64,000 nt of DNA. It comes from Yersinia enterocolitica subsp. enterocolitica (lineage in GTDB: Bacteria; Pseudomonadota; Gammaproteobacteria; Enterobacterales; Enterobacteriaceae). The translations under genes were made by a program, and so were the position numbers. Location: contig NZ_LR590469.1 of assembly GCF_901472495.1 (NCBI RefSeq), positions 1,240,001-1,304,000 of the forward strand, read 5' to 3'. The notes beneath the pieces were generated by a model. That model did not search any database, was not told the DNA's origin, and worked only from the letters and a program-made list of their open reading frames with translations. This document shows positions 17,784 to 28,413 of the stretch, piece by piece (the stretch's first letter is position 1; each line of letters opens with the position of its first letter).

Positions 17784-18030
17784 AAAAATTTATTTCCTTA
17801 TTCTGTAATTGACGACCGTATTAAATCAACATCGTATTAAGCCAAAATTGACATGATGACTTAGCCAAATAACTACTGAGATATGCTGATCGTATGGGCA
17901 TCTGATAAATTTTCAAGGCTTGTTAAGTTCTAAGAGAGGAAATCAACATAACTTTACAAATTTGGATACTTTTTATTACATATTGAGCTATTTTTTCGCC
18001 AATTCTACTGAAGTGACATAGAAAAAAGTA

Positions 18031-18060
18031 AAAAAAATCCGGGCTCTAAGAACCCGGATT
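18031..18060 (-). terminator. Rho-independent terminator of prc
   Basis: AATCCGGG / CCCGGATT stem (8 bp, interrupted loop) with seven T on the minus strand, 18 nt after the prc stop. Confidence 0.88.
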
Positions 18061-18077
18061 ATGCATACATCCACAGA

Positions 18078-20153
18078 TTATTTTGCGGCTGTTGCTGTCG
18101 CAGCAGGCACTGCCGGTTGAGATTCAACCTGTGGCTGCGCTTTTTCTTTATGAGCTAAATCCAAGGCAATATGCACGGTTTCATCCAGATAAGGGTCCGG
18201 CTCCTGATAGTCTTTTGGTAAATCTTCCAATGACTTCAGTGGCTTCTTACCTTCACGTTTAAAGCGCTCATTTAAGCGATTCAGACGTGTGGCATCATCA
18301 TCATGGTTCTCTTTTTCACGCTGAGCGTAATTAAGAGAGACAATGTTCTTCTTATCCTTCAGAGCCTTATAACGCTCAATATCTTGCTGAATATGTTGGA
18401 ATTCAGGATCAGCGGCGATACGGGCGGCATGTGTTTTGAGTAACTCAGGCTCCAGCGGTTTCAAATCGCCCACTTTGGTATAACTGGCCGCATTGATGCT
18501 GTCCCAAGGTAAGGCATTATCTTCGAAACTTTCACCGGTTTCCGCCGGATCAACACCAGTCGGCATCACGATATCTGGGGTAACCCCTTTACGCTGAGTA
18601 CTGCCACCATCTACCCGATAGAATTTCTGGATAGTGTATTGCAATGAACCCAATGCCGGCCATTCAGGGCGCAACATCTGATCGTAGATACGATTCAACG
18701 AACGGTACTGTTGTACAGTACCTTTACCGAAGGTAGGCTCACCGACAATTAAGGCTCGGCCATAATCTTGCATTGCCGCAGCAAAAATCTCGGATGCAGA
18801 GGCGCTATAGCGGTCAACTAATACCACCAGCGGGCCTTTGTAATACACCACGCCGTCGGTATCACTGTCTTCGCGTACTTTACCGTTGTTATCCCGCACC
18901 TGAACCACTGGGCCACTTGGGATAAACAAACCCGATAAAGAGACAGCTTCAGTCAGCGCACCACCACCATTGCTACGTAAGTCAATGATAATACTGCTGA
19001 CATTCTGTTTTTCCAGTTTCTGCAACTGCACCTTGACGTCTTCGGTCAGGCCAACGTAGAAACCAGGAATATCCAGAACTCCGACACGCTCTTTACCAAT
19101 GGTTTTCACCGACATTTTCACCGCGCGGTCTTCCAGACGAATACGTTCACGCGTCAACGTCACGGTACGAGGTTTCGTCCCTTTACCGGCTGGTAAAATT
19201 TCTAACCGCACTTTACTGCCTTTCGGCCCTTTAATTAGCGCGACCACATCGTCAAGACGCCAGCCGATAACATCCACCATCGGTTTGCCCGTTTGACCAA
19301 CGCCGATCACCCGATCACCCACCGCGATAGTTTTACTTTTCGCTGCCGGGCCACCAGGAACCATGGAGTTGATTAATGTGTAATCATCATCCATTTGCAG
19401 AACGGCACCGATACCTTCCAGAGACAAACTCATTTCGGTGTTGAACTGCTCGGTATTACGTGGGGACAGATAATTGGTATGGGGGTCAATTTCGTGGGCA
19501 AACGCATTCATAATCAGCTGGAAAACGTCTTCGCTATTACTTTGCGTCAAACGCTTAATGGCCGCCTGATAGCGCTTCGTCAGCGTCTCTTTGATTTCTT
19601 TGTCCGTTTTACCGGTTAATTTCAAATTGAGCTGATCGTATTTAACTTTTGCGTCCCAAAGCTTGTTCAGCTCAGCTTCGCTAGTCGGCCAAGGCGCTTT
19701 GCTGCGATCAATGTCAATGGTGTCATTACCGGTAAAGTCCATTGGCCGGTTCAAAACTGACAGTGCATATTGATAGCGCTCAAAACGGCGTTTTTGCGCC
19801 AAATTGAATAACGCATACGGCGTATCTAATTGGCCGGATTTTAATTCATCGTCCAGCGAATGTTTTTTATCCGCGAACTTTGCCACATCTGATGCCAACA
19901 ACACGTTGTGGCTGTAATCCAGCATGTTGAGGTAGCGATCAAATATTTTGGCGGAAAACTGATCATCCAATGCAAATTGGCGATAGTGAGAGCGAGTGAA
20001 GCGCGATGTTACGCGCTCACTCACGGTTGCATGCTCTGGTTCCTGGTGCAATTGAGGAAGTTGGTCGATGCGATACGTTGTGGTATCAGCAGCGTAACTT
20101 GCCCCCGCCAGTAACAAGCCTGCGATTGCTGTTAGTCTGACAAATTTGTTCAT
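18078..20153 (-). CDS. prc: Periplasmic tail-specific protease Prc (Tsp)
   Basis: 691 residues from MNKFVRLTAIAGLLLAGASY, a signal peptide; an in-frame start 16 codons upstream is less likely. It has a PDZ domain (about 240-320). The S41 catalytic region has YSASASEIFAAAMQDYGRA and the lysine in PTFGKGTVQQYRS, followed by the DUF3340 C-terminal region. It trims C-termini and processes PBP3 and lipoproteins in the periplasm. It is 19 nt downstream of proQ, the conserved proQ-prc operon. Confidence 0.95.
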   Translation of the reverse strand: MNKFVRLTAIAGLLLAGASYAADTTTYRIDQLPQLHQEPEHATVSERVTSRFTRSHYRQFALDDQFSAKIFDRYLNMLDYSHNVLLASDVAKFADKKHSLDDELKSGQLDTPYALFNLAQKRRFERYQYALSVLNRPMDFTGNDTIDIDRSKAPWPTSEAELNKLWDAKVKYDQLNLKLTGKTDKEIKETLTKRYQAAIKRLTQSNSEDVFQLIMNAFAHEIDPHTNYLSPRNTEQFNTEMSLSLEGIGAVLQMDDDYTLINSMVPGGPAAKSKTIAVGDRVIGVGQTGKPMVDVIGWRLDDVVALIKGPKGSKVRLEILPAGKGTKPRTVTLTRERIRLEDRAVKMSVKTIGKERVGVLDIPGFYVGLTEDVKVQLQKLEKQNVSSIIIDLRSNGGGALTEAVSLSGLFIPSGPVVQVRDNNGKVREDSDTDGVVYYKGPLVVLVDRYSASASEIFAAAMQDYGRALIVGEPTFGKGTVQQYRSLNRIYDQMLRPEWPALGSLQYTIQKFYRVDGGSTQRKGVTPDIVMPTGVDPAETGESFEDNALPWDSINAASYTKVGDLKPLEPELLKTHAARIAADPEFQHIQQDIERYKALKDKKNIVSLNYAQREKENHDDDATRLNRLNERFKREGKKPLKSLEDLPKDYQEPDPYLDETVHIALDLAHKEKAQPQVESQPAVPAATATAAK

Positions 20154-20172
20154 GCCTAGGTTGGCCTCCGTA

Positions 20173-20901
20173 TCAGAACTGCAAGTGTTCTGCGCGCACA
20201 ATCATCGCCAGACCGGAAGATAGCTGCACCCGTACGCCATCTTTAGCGATTTCTAATACGGTTGCGTCCATCGCGCTCTTGCCTGCTCTGACTTTGATTT
20301 CTTGACCAATTTGCAGTTTAGAGATATCTGTGACCGGCACAGGGCGTGGCTGGTTTTCCTCGGCCTGTGGACGAGGTGGCCGAGCTTGTTTTTGATTAGC
20401 CTGCTGAGGGCGAGGTGACTGACGAGGCTTGCGGTTTTCCGAAGCCACACCCGCTTCACGACGCGGCGCAGGTTTTTTACCTGCCGGACGTGGGCGACGT
20501 GGCTCTGGGGTTTCACCCGCAGCAATGGCAGCTTCGCGCTTCTTAGCTTGTTGTTCAGCACGTTGTGCTTGAACACGGGCTTTCGCCTCTTCCAGCTGTT
20601 TGCGGGCATGTTCTACATGTTGCTCTTCCAGCACACCACAAGGGTTGCCGTCCAAATCAACACGTTCAGCACCGACTTTGACCCCATAAAGATAACGCCA
20701 GCTTGAGGTGTAGAGACGCAGCGCAGAACGCAATTGCGTTTTGCTTAAATTCTCTTCCCCCTGAACACGTTCGACCAGATCTTGAAAAATACCGATCTTC
20801 AGTGGACGTGCTTCGCCTTCGGCGGTGAAACAAAGCGGGAACCGCTCAGCCAAAAAGGCTATGACTTCTTTACTACTGTTCAACTTAGGTTGATTTTCCA
20901 T
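20173..20901 (-). CDS. proQ: RNA chaperone ProQ
   Basis: 242 residues. The FinO-type RNA-binding domain spans about 1-125 (FCFTAEGEARPLKIGIFQDL region). A Lys/Arg/Pro-rich linker follows (about 126-185). The C-terminal Tudor-like domain begins ISKLQIGQEIKVRAG. It binds structured sRNAs and mRNA 3' ends and influences ProP. It lies upstream of prc on the same strand. Confidence 0.95.
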   Translation of the reverse strand: MENQPKLNSSKEVIAFLAERFPLCFTAEGEARPLKIGIFQDLVERVQGEENLSKTQLRSALRLYTSSWRYLYGVKVGAERVDLDGNPCGVLEEQHVEHARKQLEEAKARVQAQRAEQQAKKREAAIAAGETPEPRRPRPAGKKPAPRREAGVASENRKPRQSPRPQQANQKQARPPRPQAEENQPRPVPVTDISKLQIGQEIKVRAGKSAMDATVLEIAKDGVRVQLSSGLAMIVRAEHLQF

Positions 20902-20996
20902 GAAATTTCCTGATTACAACGGGTTTGCCAACCAGCGCAGGCATGAACAGGCGTCATTATAATGACGCCATCAGCAATTGCCACGTTATCCGTATA

Positions 20997-21494
20997 TCAA
21001 CTTGCAGCTTGTGTAACATATTTTGCGCTGTCACAAAGCTCCAGATGCTCGCAAAGCCCCGCCACGACTGAGATTAAGCCTAATTCGTCGTCTTTATCAA
21101 AGCGATCATAAACAATGCTGTCGATATCCAAAACGCCGATAACTTTTCCCTGAACTGTGATTGGCAGCACAATTTCAGCATTACTGGCGGCATCACAAGC
21201 GATATGACCGGGGAATGCATGCACATCACCGACCCGCTGAACGCGATTTTCTGCCACCGCAGTTCCACACACCCCCTTCCCGACAGGAATACGCACACAG
21301 GCGATTTTTCCCTGGAAAGGCCCTAACACCAATTGATTACCATCGAGCAAATAAAAACCCGCCCAATTCAAACCGTCAAGGCGCTCATAAATTAAAGCGC
21401 TGGCGTTAGCCAATGTGGCGATGAAATTAGTTTCACCTGCAATCAGAGCACTCAAGTCACGTTTTAATTCCGCGTAGAATTCTGCTTTTTTCAT
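20997..21494 (-). CDS. msrC: Free methionine-(R)-sulfoxide reductase MsrC (YebR)
   Basis: GAF-domain enzyme of 165 residues, equal to the E. coli length. Redox cysteines lie in KIACVRIPVGKGVCGTAV and HIACDAASNAEIV. It reduces free methionine-R-sulfoxide in the cytoplasm. It precedes proQ on the same strand and is divergent from yebS. Confidence 0.93.
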   Translation of the reverse strand: MKKAEFYAELKRDLSALIAGETNFIATLANASALIYERLDGLNWAGFYLLDGNQLVLGPFQGKIACVRIPVGKGVCGTAVAENRVQRVGDVHAFPGHIACDAASNAEIVLPITVQGKVIGVLDIDSIVYDRFDKDDELGLISVVAGLCEHLELCDSAKYVTQAAS

Positions 21495-21753
21495 GTAATG
21501 ACCGTTAGAAACCTAAGAATAGCCAGAGGCAATTGTTGCGCGTAGCTTATATAAAATAATCATTAATTGCGCGTTGCTACAAGGTTATTCGGCGCTTACC
21601 CTGCAAAAGAGTTACCGACATCGGGAGTTTGGCCCTTTTTGCCCCTTGTTTTGAGTGATTGCTCTGCTACCATCCGCTCTATTATTTACTGTTTACTCTT
21701 TTATTTACTGTTTACTCTTTACAGACCGATGTCGGTGTCAGGGTGCTTAATAG

Positions 21754-23001
21754 ATGAAAATACATGCCATTCAGCGCCCACTGTCCACCTCCCGGGTTCA
21801 GCGATGCTGTCAATGTGATGCGCTGTTTACCTTGCCGCCACTCAATGGCAGGCAAACCGCCTATTGCCCGCGTTGCAGCGCAAAAATTGCCAGTGGGCGA
21901 GATTGGTCACTGACCCGTCTGACCGCCATTGCTGTCGCTATGCTATTACTGATGCCATTTGCGTTTACCGAACCGCTGATTACTATCCGCCTGCTTGGCA
22001 CCCGAATTGATGCCAGTTTGCTGGAAGGGATCTGGCAAATGAGCCGTCAAGGCCACCCTATCACCGCCAGTATGGTGGCATTTTGCATTCTGGGTGCGCC
22101 GATTACCCTGACCGTTTCAATACTCTATCTACGAATTGGCAGCCGAATGGGTATGAACCTGCGGCCAATCTTATTGATGCTGGAGCGATTGAAAGAGTGG
22201 GTGATGCTGGATATCTATCTTATCGGCATGGCGGTGGCTTGTATTAAAGTCAAAGAATACGCCGATGTAATGGCCGGAACCGGATTAATAGCTTATCTGA
22301 CGTTAACATTACTGAGTATTCTGGCGCTGGTGCATCTTAATCTGGAGCAACTGTGGGAGCGTTTTTACCCGCAAGAGCAGCCCCCCGGCCCCAGAGAGAC
22401 GCTGCGCGTCTGTTTATCCTGTCATTACACCGGGCACCCTGATGCCCTCGGCCGCTGCCCGCGTTGCCACATCCCTTTACGCCATCGCCGCCGTCACAGC
22501 ATCCAAAAAACCTGGGCGGCGTTAATTGCTTCTATCGTGTTGCTGCTGCCCGCCAATCTATTGCCGATATCAATTGTTTATGCCAACGGCACGCGCATGG
22601 AGGATACTATTTTCTCCGGTGTGGTTTCTCTCGCTTCATCTGGTAATCTGCCGATAGCCGCCGTGGTGTTTATCGCCAGTGTGCTGGTGCCTTTTACCAA
22701 AATCATTGTCTTAATAACATTACTGATGAGTATTCATCTAAAGACACAGCACAGCTTGAAAACTCGAATGCGGTTGCTGCGTCTAATTACCTGGATTGGC
22801 CGCTGGTCAATGCTGGATCTCTTTGTTATTGCACTAATGATGTCGCTGATTAATCGCGATCAGCTCCTTTCCTTTACTATGGGGCCAGCAGCCTTCTATT
22901 TTGGGTCTGCGGTCATTTTGACTATCCTTGCTGTTGAATGGCTGGATAGCCGATTGATTTGGGATGCACATGCAACAGGAAACGCCGAGTACACCGACTG
23001 A
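21754..23001 (+). CDS. yebS: Intermembrane lipid transport protein YebS (LetA), PqiA-like
   Basis: 415 residues, two PqiA-type halves. Each half starts with a Cys4 zinc-ribbon-like segment: CCQCDALFTLPPLNG...CPRC (about 20-47) and CLSCHYTGHPDALGRCPRC (about 220-238). Each is followed by about four membrane helices. In E. coli YebS was renamed LetA and works with the MCE protein LetB (YebT) in phospholipid traffic between membranes. The 3' end overlaps yebT by 38 nt. Confidence 0.92.
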   Translation: MKIHAIQRPLSTSRVQRCCQCDALFTLPPLNGRQTAYCPRCSAKIASGRDWSLTRLTAIAVAMLLLMPFAFTEPLITIRLLGTRIDASLLEGIWQMSRQGHPITASMVAFCILGAPITLTVSILYLRIGSRMGMNLRPILLMLERLKEWVMLDIYLIGMAVACIKVKEYADVMAGTGLIAYLTLTLLSILALVHLNLEQLWERFYPQEQPPGPRETLRVCLSCHYTGHPDALGRCPRCHIPLRHRRRHSIQKTWAALIASIVLLLPANLLPISIVYANGTRMEDTIFSGVVSLASSGNLPIAAVVFIASVLVPFTKIIVLITLLMSIHLKTQHSLKTRMRLLRLITWIGRWSMLDLFVIALMMSLINRDQLLSFTMGPAAFYFGSAVILTILAVEWLDSRLIWDAHATGNAEYTD

Positions 23002-25600
23002 GGCACAGATTAAACATAAACGCCGGATATCACCTTTCTGGTTACTGCCTTTTATTGCCCTGCTGATTGCGGGGTGGCTGGTTTATAACAACTGGCAAGA
23101 ACGTGGCACGGAAGTCACTATCGATTTCCAGTCTGCGGCCGGGATTGTGGCGGGGCGTACGCCTGTGCGCTACCAAGGTGTCGAAGTCGGGATGGTGCAA
23201 TCCATCAGTCTGGATGATGATCTGCGTAATATTAAAGTTACCGCCAGCATCAAAAATGACATGGAAGACTCGTTGCGTGAAGGAACTCAATTTTGGTTGG
23301 TGACACCAAAAGCGTCATTGGCTGGGGTTTCTGGGCTGGATGCCTTGGTCGGCGGTAACTATATCGGCATGATGCCCGGTGAAGGCAAACCGCAAAGTCA
23401 CTTCACCGCGCTGGATACCCAACCTAAATTCCGCCTCAATACCGGTGAGTTAATGGTGCATCTCCATGCGCCAGATCTGGGTTCGCTGAATAATGGCTCC
23501 CTGGTGTATTACCGTAAGATTCCGGTGGGAAAAGTCTACGACTACAACATTGCTCCTGATAATAACGGTGTAGTCATTGATGTGCTGATTGACCGGCGCT
23601 TTGCCAAATTGGTCAAAAATAACACTCGCTTCTGGAATGTATCTGGTTTTAAAGGCGATTTCAGTCTCAATGGCGCGTCCGTACAAATGGAAAGTCTGGC
23701 CGCGTTGGTCAATGGAGCCATCGCTTTTGACTCCCCGCCCAATAGCCAGAACGCCAAGCCAGACCAGCCTTTCCAGCTTTATCCTGATTTAGCACACAGC
23801 CAGCGCGGTGTCGCCATCACACTGGATTTACCTAGCGGCAACAGCTTGAGTGAGGGGCGTACCCCGCTGATTTATCAGGGTTTACAAGTCGGCACTCTGA
23901 CTAAAATGACACTCCAGCCGGATGGCAAAGTGACCGGCGAACTGACGCTTGACCCATCTGTGGTCGATTTAATGCGTACTGGTACGCGCATTGAAATGAA
24001 CAGCCCACGCATCAGCCTTAATGATGCCAAGCTTAGTGAGCTTTTAACCGGAAATACATTGGAGCTGATCCCCGGCGAGGGTGAACCGCAGCAGCGTTTT
24101 ACCGTGCTGCCCAGCAGTAAAAGCTTGTTACAGCAACCTAATGTGCTTGAATTACAATTAACCGCGCCAGAAAGCTACGGCATTGATGTGGGCCAGCCCA
24201 TCTCACTACATGGCATTAAAATTGGTCAGATATTAACGCGCGAACTGTCAGCCAATGGCGTCAGTTTTACCGCAGCAATTGAAGCGAAATACCGTAATTT
24301 AGTACACAAAGACAGCAAATTTGTGGTTAACAGCCGCCTTGATGTCAAACTTGGTATCGATGGCATTGATGTGCAAGGTGCCAGTGCTCAGGAATGGATT
24401 GACGGCGGTATTCTGATTCTGCCAGGCAGCAAAGGTGATCCACTCGGTAAGTATCCGCTGTACAGCAGCGTAGATAAAGCGACCGACGGCATTTTAGGCA
24501 ATAGCCCGGCCACCACCCTCACCTTAACCGCCACCAGCCTGCCTGATGTGCAGACCGGTTCAGTGGTGTTGTATCGCAAGTTCCAGGTGGGTGAAATTAC
24601 TCAGATCAGGCCGAAAGCCAACGAGTTCGAAGTGGATGTTTATATTCAACCGGAATATCGCAAGCTACTCACTGATAAGAGTATCTTCTGGGCCGAAGGC
24701 GGGGCAAAAGTGCAATTGAACGGGAGTGGCCTGACTGTGCAAGCTTCTCCGCTGAATCGCGCATTAAAAGGTGCTATCAGCTTTGATAATCTTGAAGGCG
24801 TTACGCTGGATAAAGGCGCAAAACGCACACTTTATGCTAACGAAACTGCGGCGCGCGCGGTTGGTAGCCAGATTATCTTACGCACTTTTGATGCCAGCAA
24901 ACTTGCCGCCGGCATGCCAATTCGTTATCTGGGTATCAATATCGGCCAGGTTGAATCGCTGAAACTAGCCCCAGAGCGCAATGAAGTGCTCGCCAAAGCA
25001 GTGCTTTATCCCGAATATGTGCAGAGTTTTGCTCGCGCAGGTACCCGTTTCTCGATTGTTTCACCGGAAATCTCCGCTGCCGGAGTGAACAATCTCGATA
25101 CCCTGTTCCAGCCCTATATTAATGTAGAGCCGGGCAAAGGTGGCACCTTGCGCACTTTTGAGCTGCAAACCGCCACTATTACGGATTCGCGCTATCTTGA
25201 TGGCCTGAGCATTATCCTCGATACCGCTGAGGCGGGGTCATTGCAGGTGGGGACACCGGTTCTGTTCCGTGGGCTGGAAGTGGGGACAGTAACCGGATTT
25301 AATCTGGGGGCGATGTCTGATCGGGTACAGGTTTCCCTGCGTATCAGTCAGAAATACCAGCAATTAGTACGGCAAAACAGCGTCTTCTGGCTGGCATCAG
25401 GCTATAACCTTGAATTTGGCCTGACCGGCGGAGTGGTGAAAAGTGGCACCTTCCAGCAGTTTATTCGCGGTGGCATTGCTTTCGCCACACCGCCAACTAC
25501 CCCATTGGCACCGAAAGCCAGTGTGAATCAACACTTCCTGCTTAACCCGCAAGAGCCTAAAGACTGGCGCGACTGGGGAACGGCGATACCGCACTTCTAG
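22964..25600 (+). CDS. yebT: MCE protein YebT (LetB), lipid tunnel
   Basis: 878 residues. The start MHMQQETPSTPTEAQIK parallels the E. coli protein. One N-terminal membrane helix (about 25-45) precedes seven MCE repeats, visible as recurring units such as GIVAGRTPVRYQGVEVGMV, GNSLSEGRTPLIYQGLQVG and GSLQVGTPVLFRGLEVGTV. LetB stacks seven MCE rings into a hydrophobic tunnel spanning the periplasm. It is translated in overlap with yebS. Confidence 0.95.
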   Translation: MHMQQETPSTPTEAQIKHKRRISPFWLLPFIALLIAGWLVYNNWQERGTEVTIDFQSAAGIVAGRTPVRYQGVEVGMVQSISLDDDLRNIKVTASIKNDMEDSLREGTQFWLVTPKASLAGVSGLDALVGGNYIGMMPGEGKPQSHFTALDTQPKFRLNTGELMVHLHAPDLGSLNNGSLVYYRKIPVGKVYDYNIAPDNNGVVIDVLIDRRFAKLVKNNTRFWNVSGFKGDFSLNGASVQMESLAALVNGAIAFDSPPNSQNAKPDQPFQLYPDLAHSQRGVAITLDLPSGNSLSEGRTPLIYQGLQVGTLTKMTLQPDGKVTGELTLDPSVVDLMRTGTRIEMNSPRISLNDAKLSELLTGNTLELIPGEGEPQQRFTVLPSSKSLLQQPNVLELQLTAPESYGIDVGQPISLHGIKIGQILTRELSANGVSFTAAIEAKYRNLVHKDSKFVVNSRLDVKLGIDGIDVQGASAQEWIDGGILILPGSKGDPLGKYPLYSSVDKATDGILGNSPATTLTLTATSLPDVQTGSVVLYRKFQVGEITQIRPKANEFEVDVYIQPEYRKLLTDKSIFWAEGGAKVQLNGSGLTVQASPLNRALKGAISFDNLEGVTLDKGAKRTLYANETAARAVGSQIILRTFDASKLAAGMPIRYLGINIGQVESLKLAPERNEVLAKAVLYPEYVQSFARAGTRFSIVSPEISAAGVNNLDTLFQPYINVEPGKGGTLRTFELQTATITDSRYLDGLSIILDTAEAGSLQVGTPVLFRGLEVGTVTGFNLGAMSDRVQVSLRISQKYQQLVRQNSVFWLASGYNLEFGLTGGVVKSGTFQQFIRGGIAFATPPTTPLAPKASVNQHFLLNPQEPKDWRDWGTAIPHF

Positions 25601-25612
25601 TTTGGCGGCCGA

Positions 25613-26533
25613 TCAGGGCGGTAACGTCATGCCGCCCTGATGGTCATCACCACACACATCCAACACACATTGGCGCAACCAACGATGCGCCGGATCAGCC
25701 TCCATACGTGGGTGCCAGAGCATAGAAATCATGATAACCGGTGAAGTTATCGGCAGAGGAAAACTGAACATCCCGCTGCGCAGGTTCTGGGTATGACGTT
25801 CAGCAACGGTGGCAACCAAGTCCGATCCTTTCACTAATGCCAACGCGGTCGAGATACCGTCAACATAAGTCACTGCGTTTCGTTCCAGACCCACTAATTG
25901 CAAAGCATCATCAACTGGCCCTTTATGGCCCTGACGCCGTGAAATCATAATATGGCCCTGGCTAGCATAGCGTTCGGGGGATATCTCCCCTTGGCTCAAT
26001 GAATGCCCCGCCCTGACAACACCAATAAAGCGATCGCGAAATAACCCGCGCGTGCGCAATTCAGGGCTGGCCGAAGAGCCCACGACACCGGTTTCCAGAT
26101 CGACAATGCCATCACGCAGCAATGCACTGTCTTTGTCCATTTTCTGCATAAAGCGCAACCGCACCTGCGCAGCATCTTGGTTAACTCGCGCCAACAGCAT
26201 CGCACCAAAATTTTCGACAAAACCGTCACTGGTACGCAATGTGAAAATACGCCTCAGCTGTGCAAGATTTAGTTTCTCGGCCGGGCGCAGCACCAATGTT
26301 GCGCCCTCAACTAATTGGCTGACCTGCTCACGCAGTTCAAGCGCCCTTGGCGTGGGAACCAACACCCGCCCCGCCCTAACCAATAAAGGATCACCGGTGG
26401 TTTGGCGTAATCTCGCTAGCGCACGGCTCATTGCCGATGGACTTAGCCCCAATCGCTGGGCGGCACGCACCACACTACCTTCTGCCAGCAGAACATTGAG
26501 AGTAAGGAGTAAATTGAGATCAGGTTTTGTCAT
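25613..26533 (-). CDS. LysR-family transcriptional regulator
   Basis: 306 residues. The N-terminal HTH shows GSVVRAAQRLGLSPSAMSRA (about 19-38), then a LysR substrate-binding domain (about 90-295). It is divergent from the MFS exporter at 26662, the usual layout of a regulator with its target; effector unknown. It lies 12 nt beyond the yebT stop on the opposite strand, at the left edge of a block not found here in E. coli. Confidence 0.85.
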   Translation of the reverse strand: MTKPDLNLLLTLNVLLAEGSVVRAAQRLGLSPSAMSRALARLRQTTGDPLLVRAGRVLVPTPRALELREQVSQLVEGATLVLRPAEKLNLAQLRRIFTLRTSDGFVENFGAMLLARVNQDAAQVRLRFMQKMDKDSALLRDGIVDLETGVVGSSASPELRTRGLFRDRFIGVVRAGHSLSQGEISPERYASQGHIMISRRQGHKGPVDDALQLVGLERNAVTYVDGISTALALVKGSDLVATVAERHTQNLRSGMFSFPLPITSPVIMISMLWHPRMEADPAHRWLRQCVLDVCGDDHQGGMTLPP

Positions 26534-26661
26534 TCAGTGACTCTAGCACAACCGGTGATGACATGGCGTTGAATGCAGCAATAAACTGCATTCAGTGCGT
26601 CTTCCGCCCTGTCATGTAATGGAATAGCCTCTGACTAAGTCTTATTTGGAGCTATCCCCAC

Positions 26662-28086
26662 ATGAAAGCCAATACCCGCAATATACACTCACTCAAAGTC
26701 GAAGATACCAACCTGCGAAAAACAGTGCTCAGCCTCTCCCTGCCGATGCTGCTTTCGTCATTAGCCACCAGCATTGCCAATGTAGGATTACCCACATTGA
26801 CGCAGGCTTTAAATGCCTCATTTCAGGATGCGCAATGGGTAGTATTAGCCTACTTGTTGGCGATAACCACATCGGCCATCAGTATTGGGCGCATGGGCGA
26901 TATCATTGACAAGCGCCTGTTGCTAAAAGCCGGGATTGGATTATTCAGCGTCGCATCGGTGGGCTGCGCATTAGCACCCACGATGGGGATACTGATTGCC
27001 GCCCGAGTCATACAAGGGTTAGGTGCTGCCGCCATGATGACACTGACATTAGCATTGGTAGGTGAAACGGTTAGCCAAGAAAAAACCGGGCGAGTTATGG
27101 GAATGCTCGGCACAGTCTCCGCCCTCGGTACCGCACTTGGCCCCTCTCTCGGCGGCATACTTATTGCCGGGTTTGGCTGGCCTGCCATATTCTTAATTAA
27201 TATCCCTTTGGGACTATTGGCCCTGCTGCTGATATCGCGTTACTTGCCCCGTAACCGGACTGCATTCACTCAACCGCAATCTGGCTTTGATCCCATCGGG
27301 ATGCTGCTCCTAGGCCTAATTCTTGCGCTGTATGCGCTATCGATGACATGGGGACATGGCAGATTCGATGCACGTAATTTAGCGTTATTAGCAGCAGCAG
27401 CCATCGGTGTCGGGCTATTTAGTCGGGCAGAAAAAAGGGCGAAATACCCCTTAATTCAAACCGCTATGTTGCGCCATTCAGTCCTGCGCGGCAGTTTAAT
27501 CATGAGCACATTGGTCACGACCATCATGATGTCCACATTGATTGTTGGGCCATTTTATCTTTCACGGGCGCTGGGCTTGCCAGCACAATGGGTTGGCTTA
27601 GCGATGTCCGCTGGCCCGATAGTCGCGGCGCTGGGGAGTATTCCGGCGGGTTATGCGGTGGATAAATTGGGTGCTCAAATAATGGTCACCGGCGGATTGG
27701 TCGGCGTCACTTTTGGGGCCACGATATTGGCGATCATCCCCACAGGCTGGGGTGTACTGGGCTATGTCGTCCCGGTTTGCCTGATTACGGCGGGTTATGC
27801 CATTTTCCAGACGGCTAACAATACGCTAATGATTAAATCTGTGAGTGCCGATCAACGGGGTGTCGTTTCCGGCATGCTTAACCTGGCACGCAACCTTGGG
27901 CTTATCACTGGCGCATCGGTTATGGGGGCTATTTTTGCCTGCGCGTCGACCGCTCAAAATATTCAACTGGCAACCACGACAGATATTATCCAGGGAATGC
28001 AATTGACTTACGGCGTTGCAGCACTGTTAGCCGCGATAGCGCTGGGAATTTCCGCAATCCATTTAAGAAATAAATTTAATCAATAA
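26662..28086 (+). CDS. MFS multidrug-type exporter (DHA2 family)
   Basis: 474 residues with many membrane helices. Motifs include LATSIANVGLPTLTQALNAS (about 36-55), GRMGDIIDKRLLLKAG and the motif-C-like GTALGPSLGGILIAG. Probably proton-driven drug or metabolite export. Regulation by the divergent LysR gene is inferred. Substrate cannot be read from sequence. Confidence 0.85.
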   Translation: MKANTRNIHSLKVEDTNLRKTVLSLSLPMLLSSLATSIANVGLPTLTQALNASFQDAQWVVLAYLLAITTSAISIGRMGDIIDKRLLLKAGIGLFSVASVGCALAPTMGILIAARVIQGLGAAAMMTLTLALVGETVSQEKTGRVMGMLGTVSALGTALGPSLGGILIAGFGWPAIFLINIPLGLLALLLISRYLPRNRTAFTQPQSGFDPIGMLLLGLILALYALSMTWGHGRFDARNLALLAAAAIGVGLFSRAEKRAKYPLIQTAMLRHSVLRGSLIMSTLVTTIMMSTLIVGPFYLSRALGLPAQWVGLAMSAGPIVAALGSIPAGYAVDKLGAQIMVTGGLVGVTFGATILAIIPTGWGVLGYVVPVCLITAGYAIFQTANNTLMIKSVSADQRGVVSGMLNLARNLGLITGASVMGAIFACASTAQNIQLATTTDIIQGMQLTYGVAALLAAIALGISAIHLRNKFNQ

Positions 28087-28413
28087 ACATTCCCCACCCC
28101 ATAGACATGGCGAGTTTATGGCTCAGCTGAAAGGATTCACATTAAGAATTAAAAACACAAAACATCAATTCATCTTGAATATAGGGATTAAACCAGTTCT
28201 GTCATTTTTCAAGAAAAAGATGCAATAAATGATAGATATGAGATGGATGAGTAATTTTTTGATTAATATCGAACACTTTTTGCATCTTGCTGCTATTAAT
28301 TAATTATCTAGATTTTTTAATGATTAGTGTCGAAAACATCAGTTGCGCTACGTTATTGGCGCAACTTAATTCTAGATTACCTGGCTGCAAATTTTATGAT
28401 TAAGGAAGAAATA
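28087..28413. other. Promoter region of the Csu-type pilus operon
   Basis: About 327 AT-rich nt between the MFS gene and the first pilin. No convincing terminator or operator is visible. The operon promoter presumably lies within 28240-28400. Confidence 0.4.

Noticed and set aside
26052..26540. Plus-strand frame of 162 codons
   Set aside because: Antisense shadow of the LysR gene; Ser/Arg/Pro-rich low-information translation typical of antisense frames.
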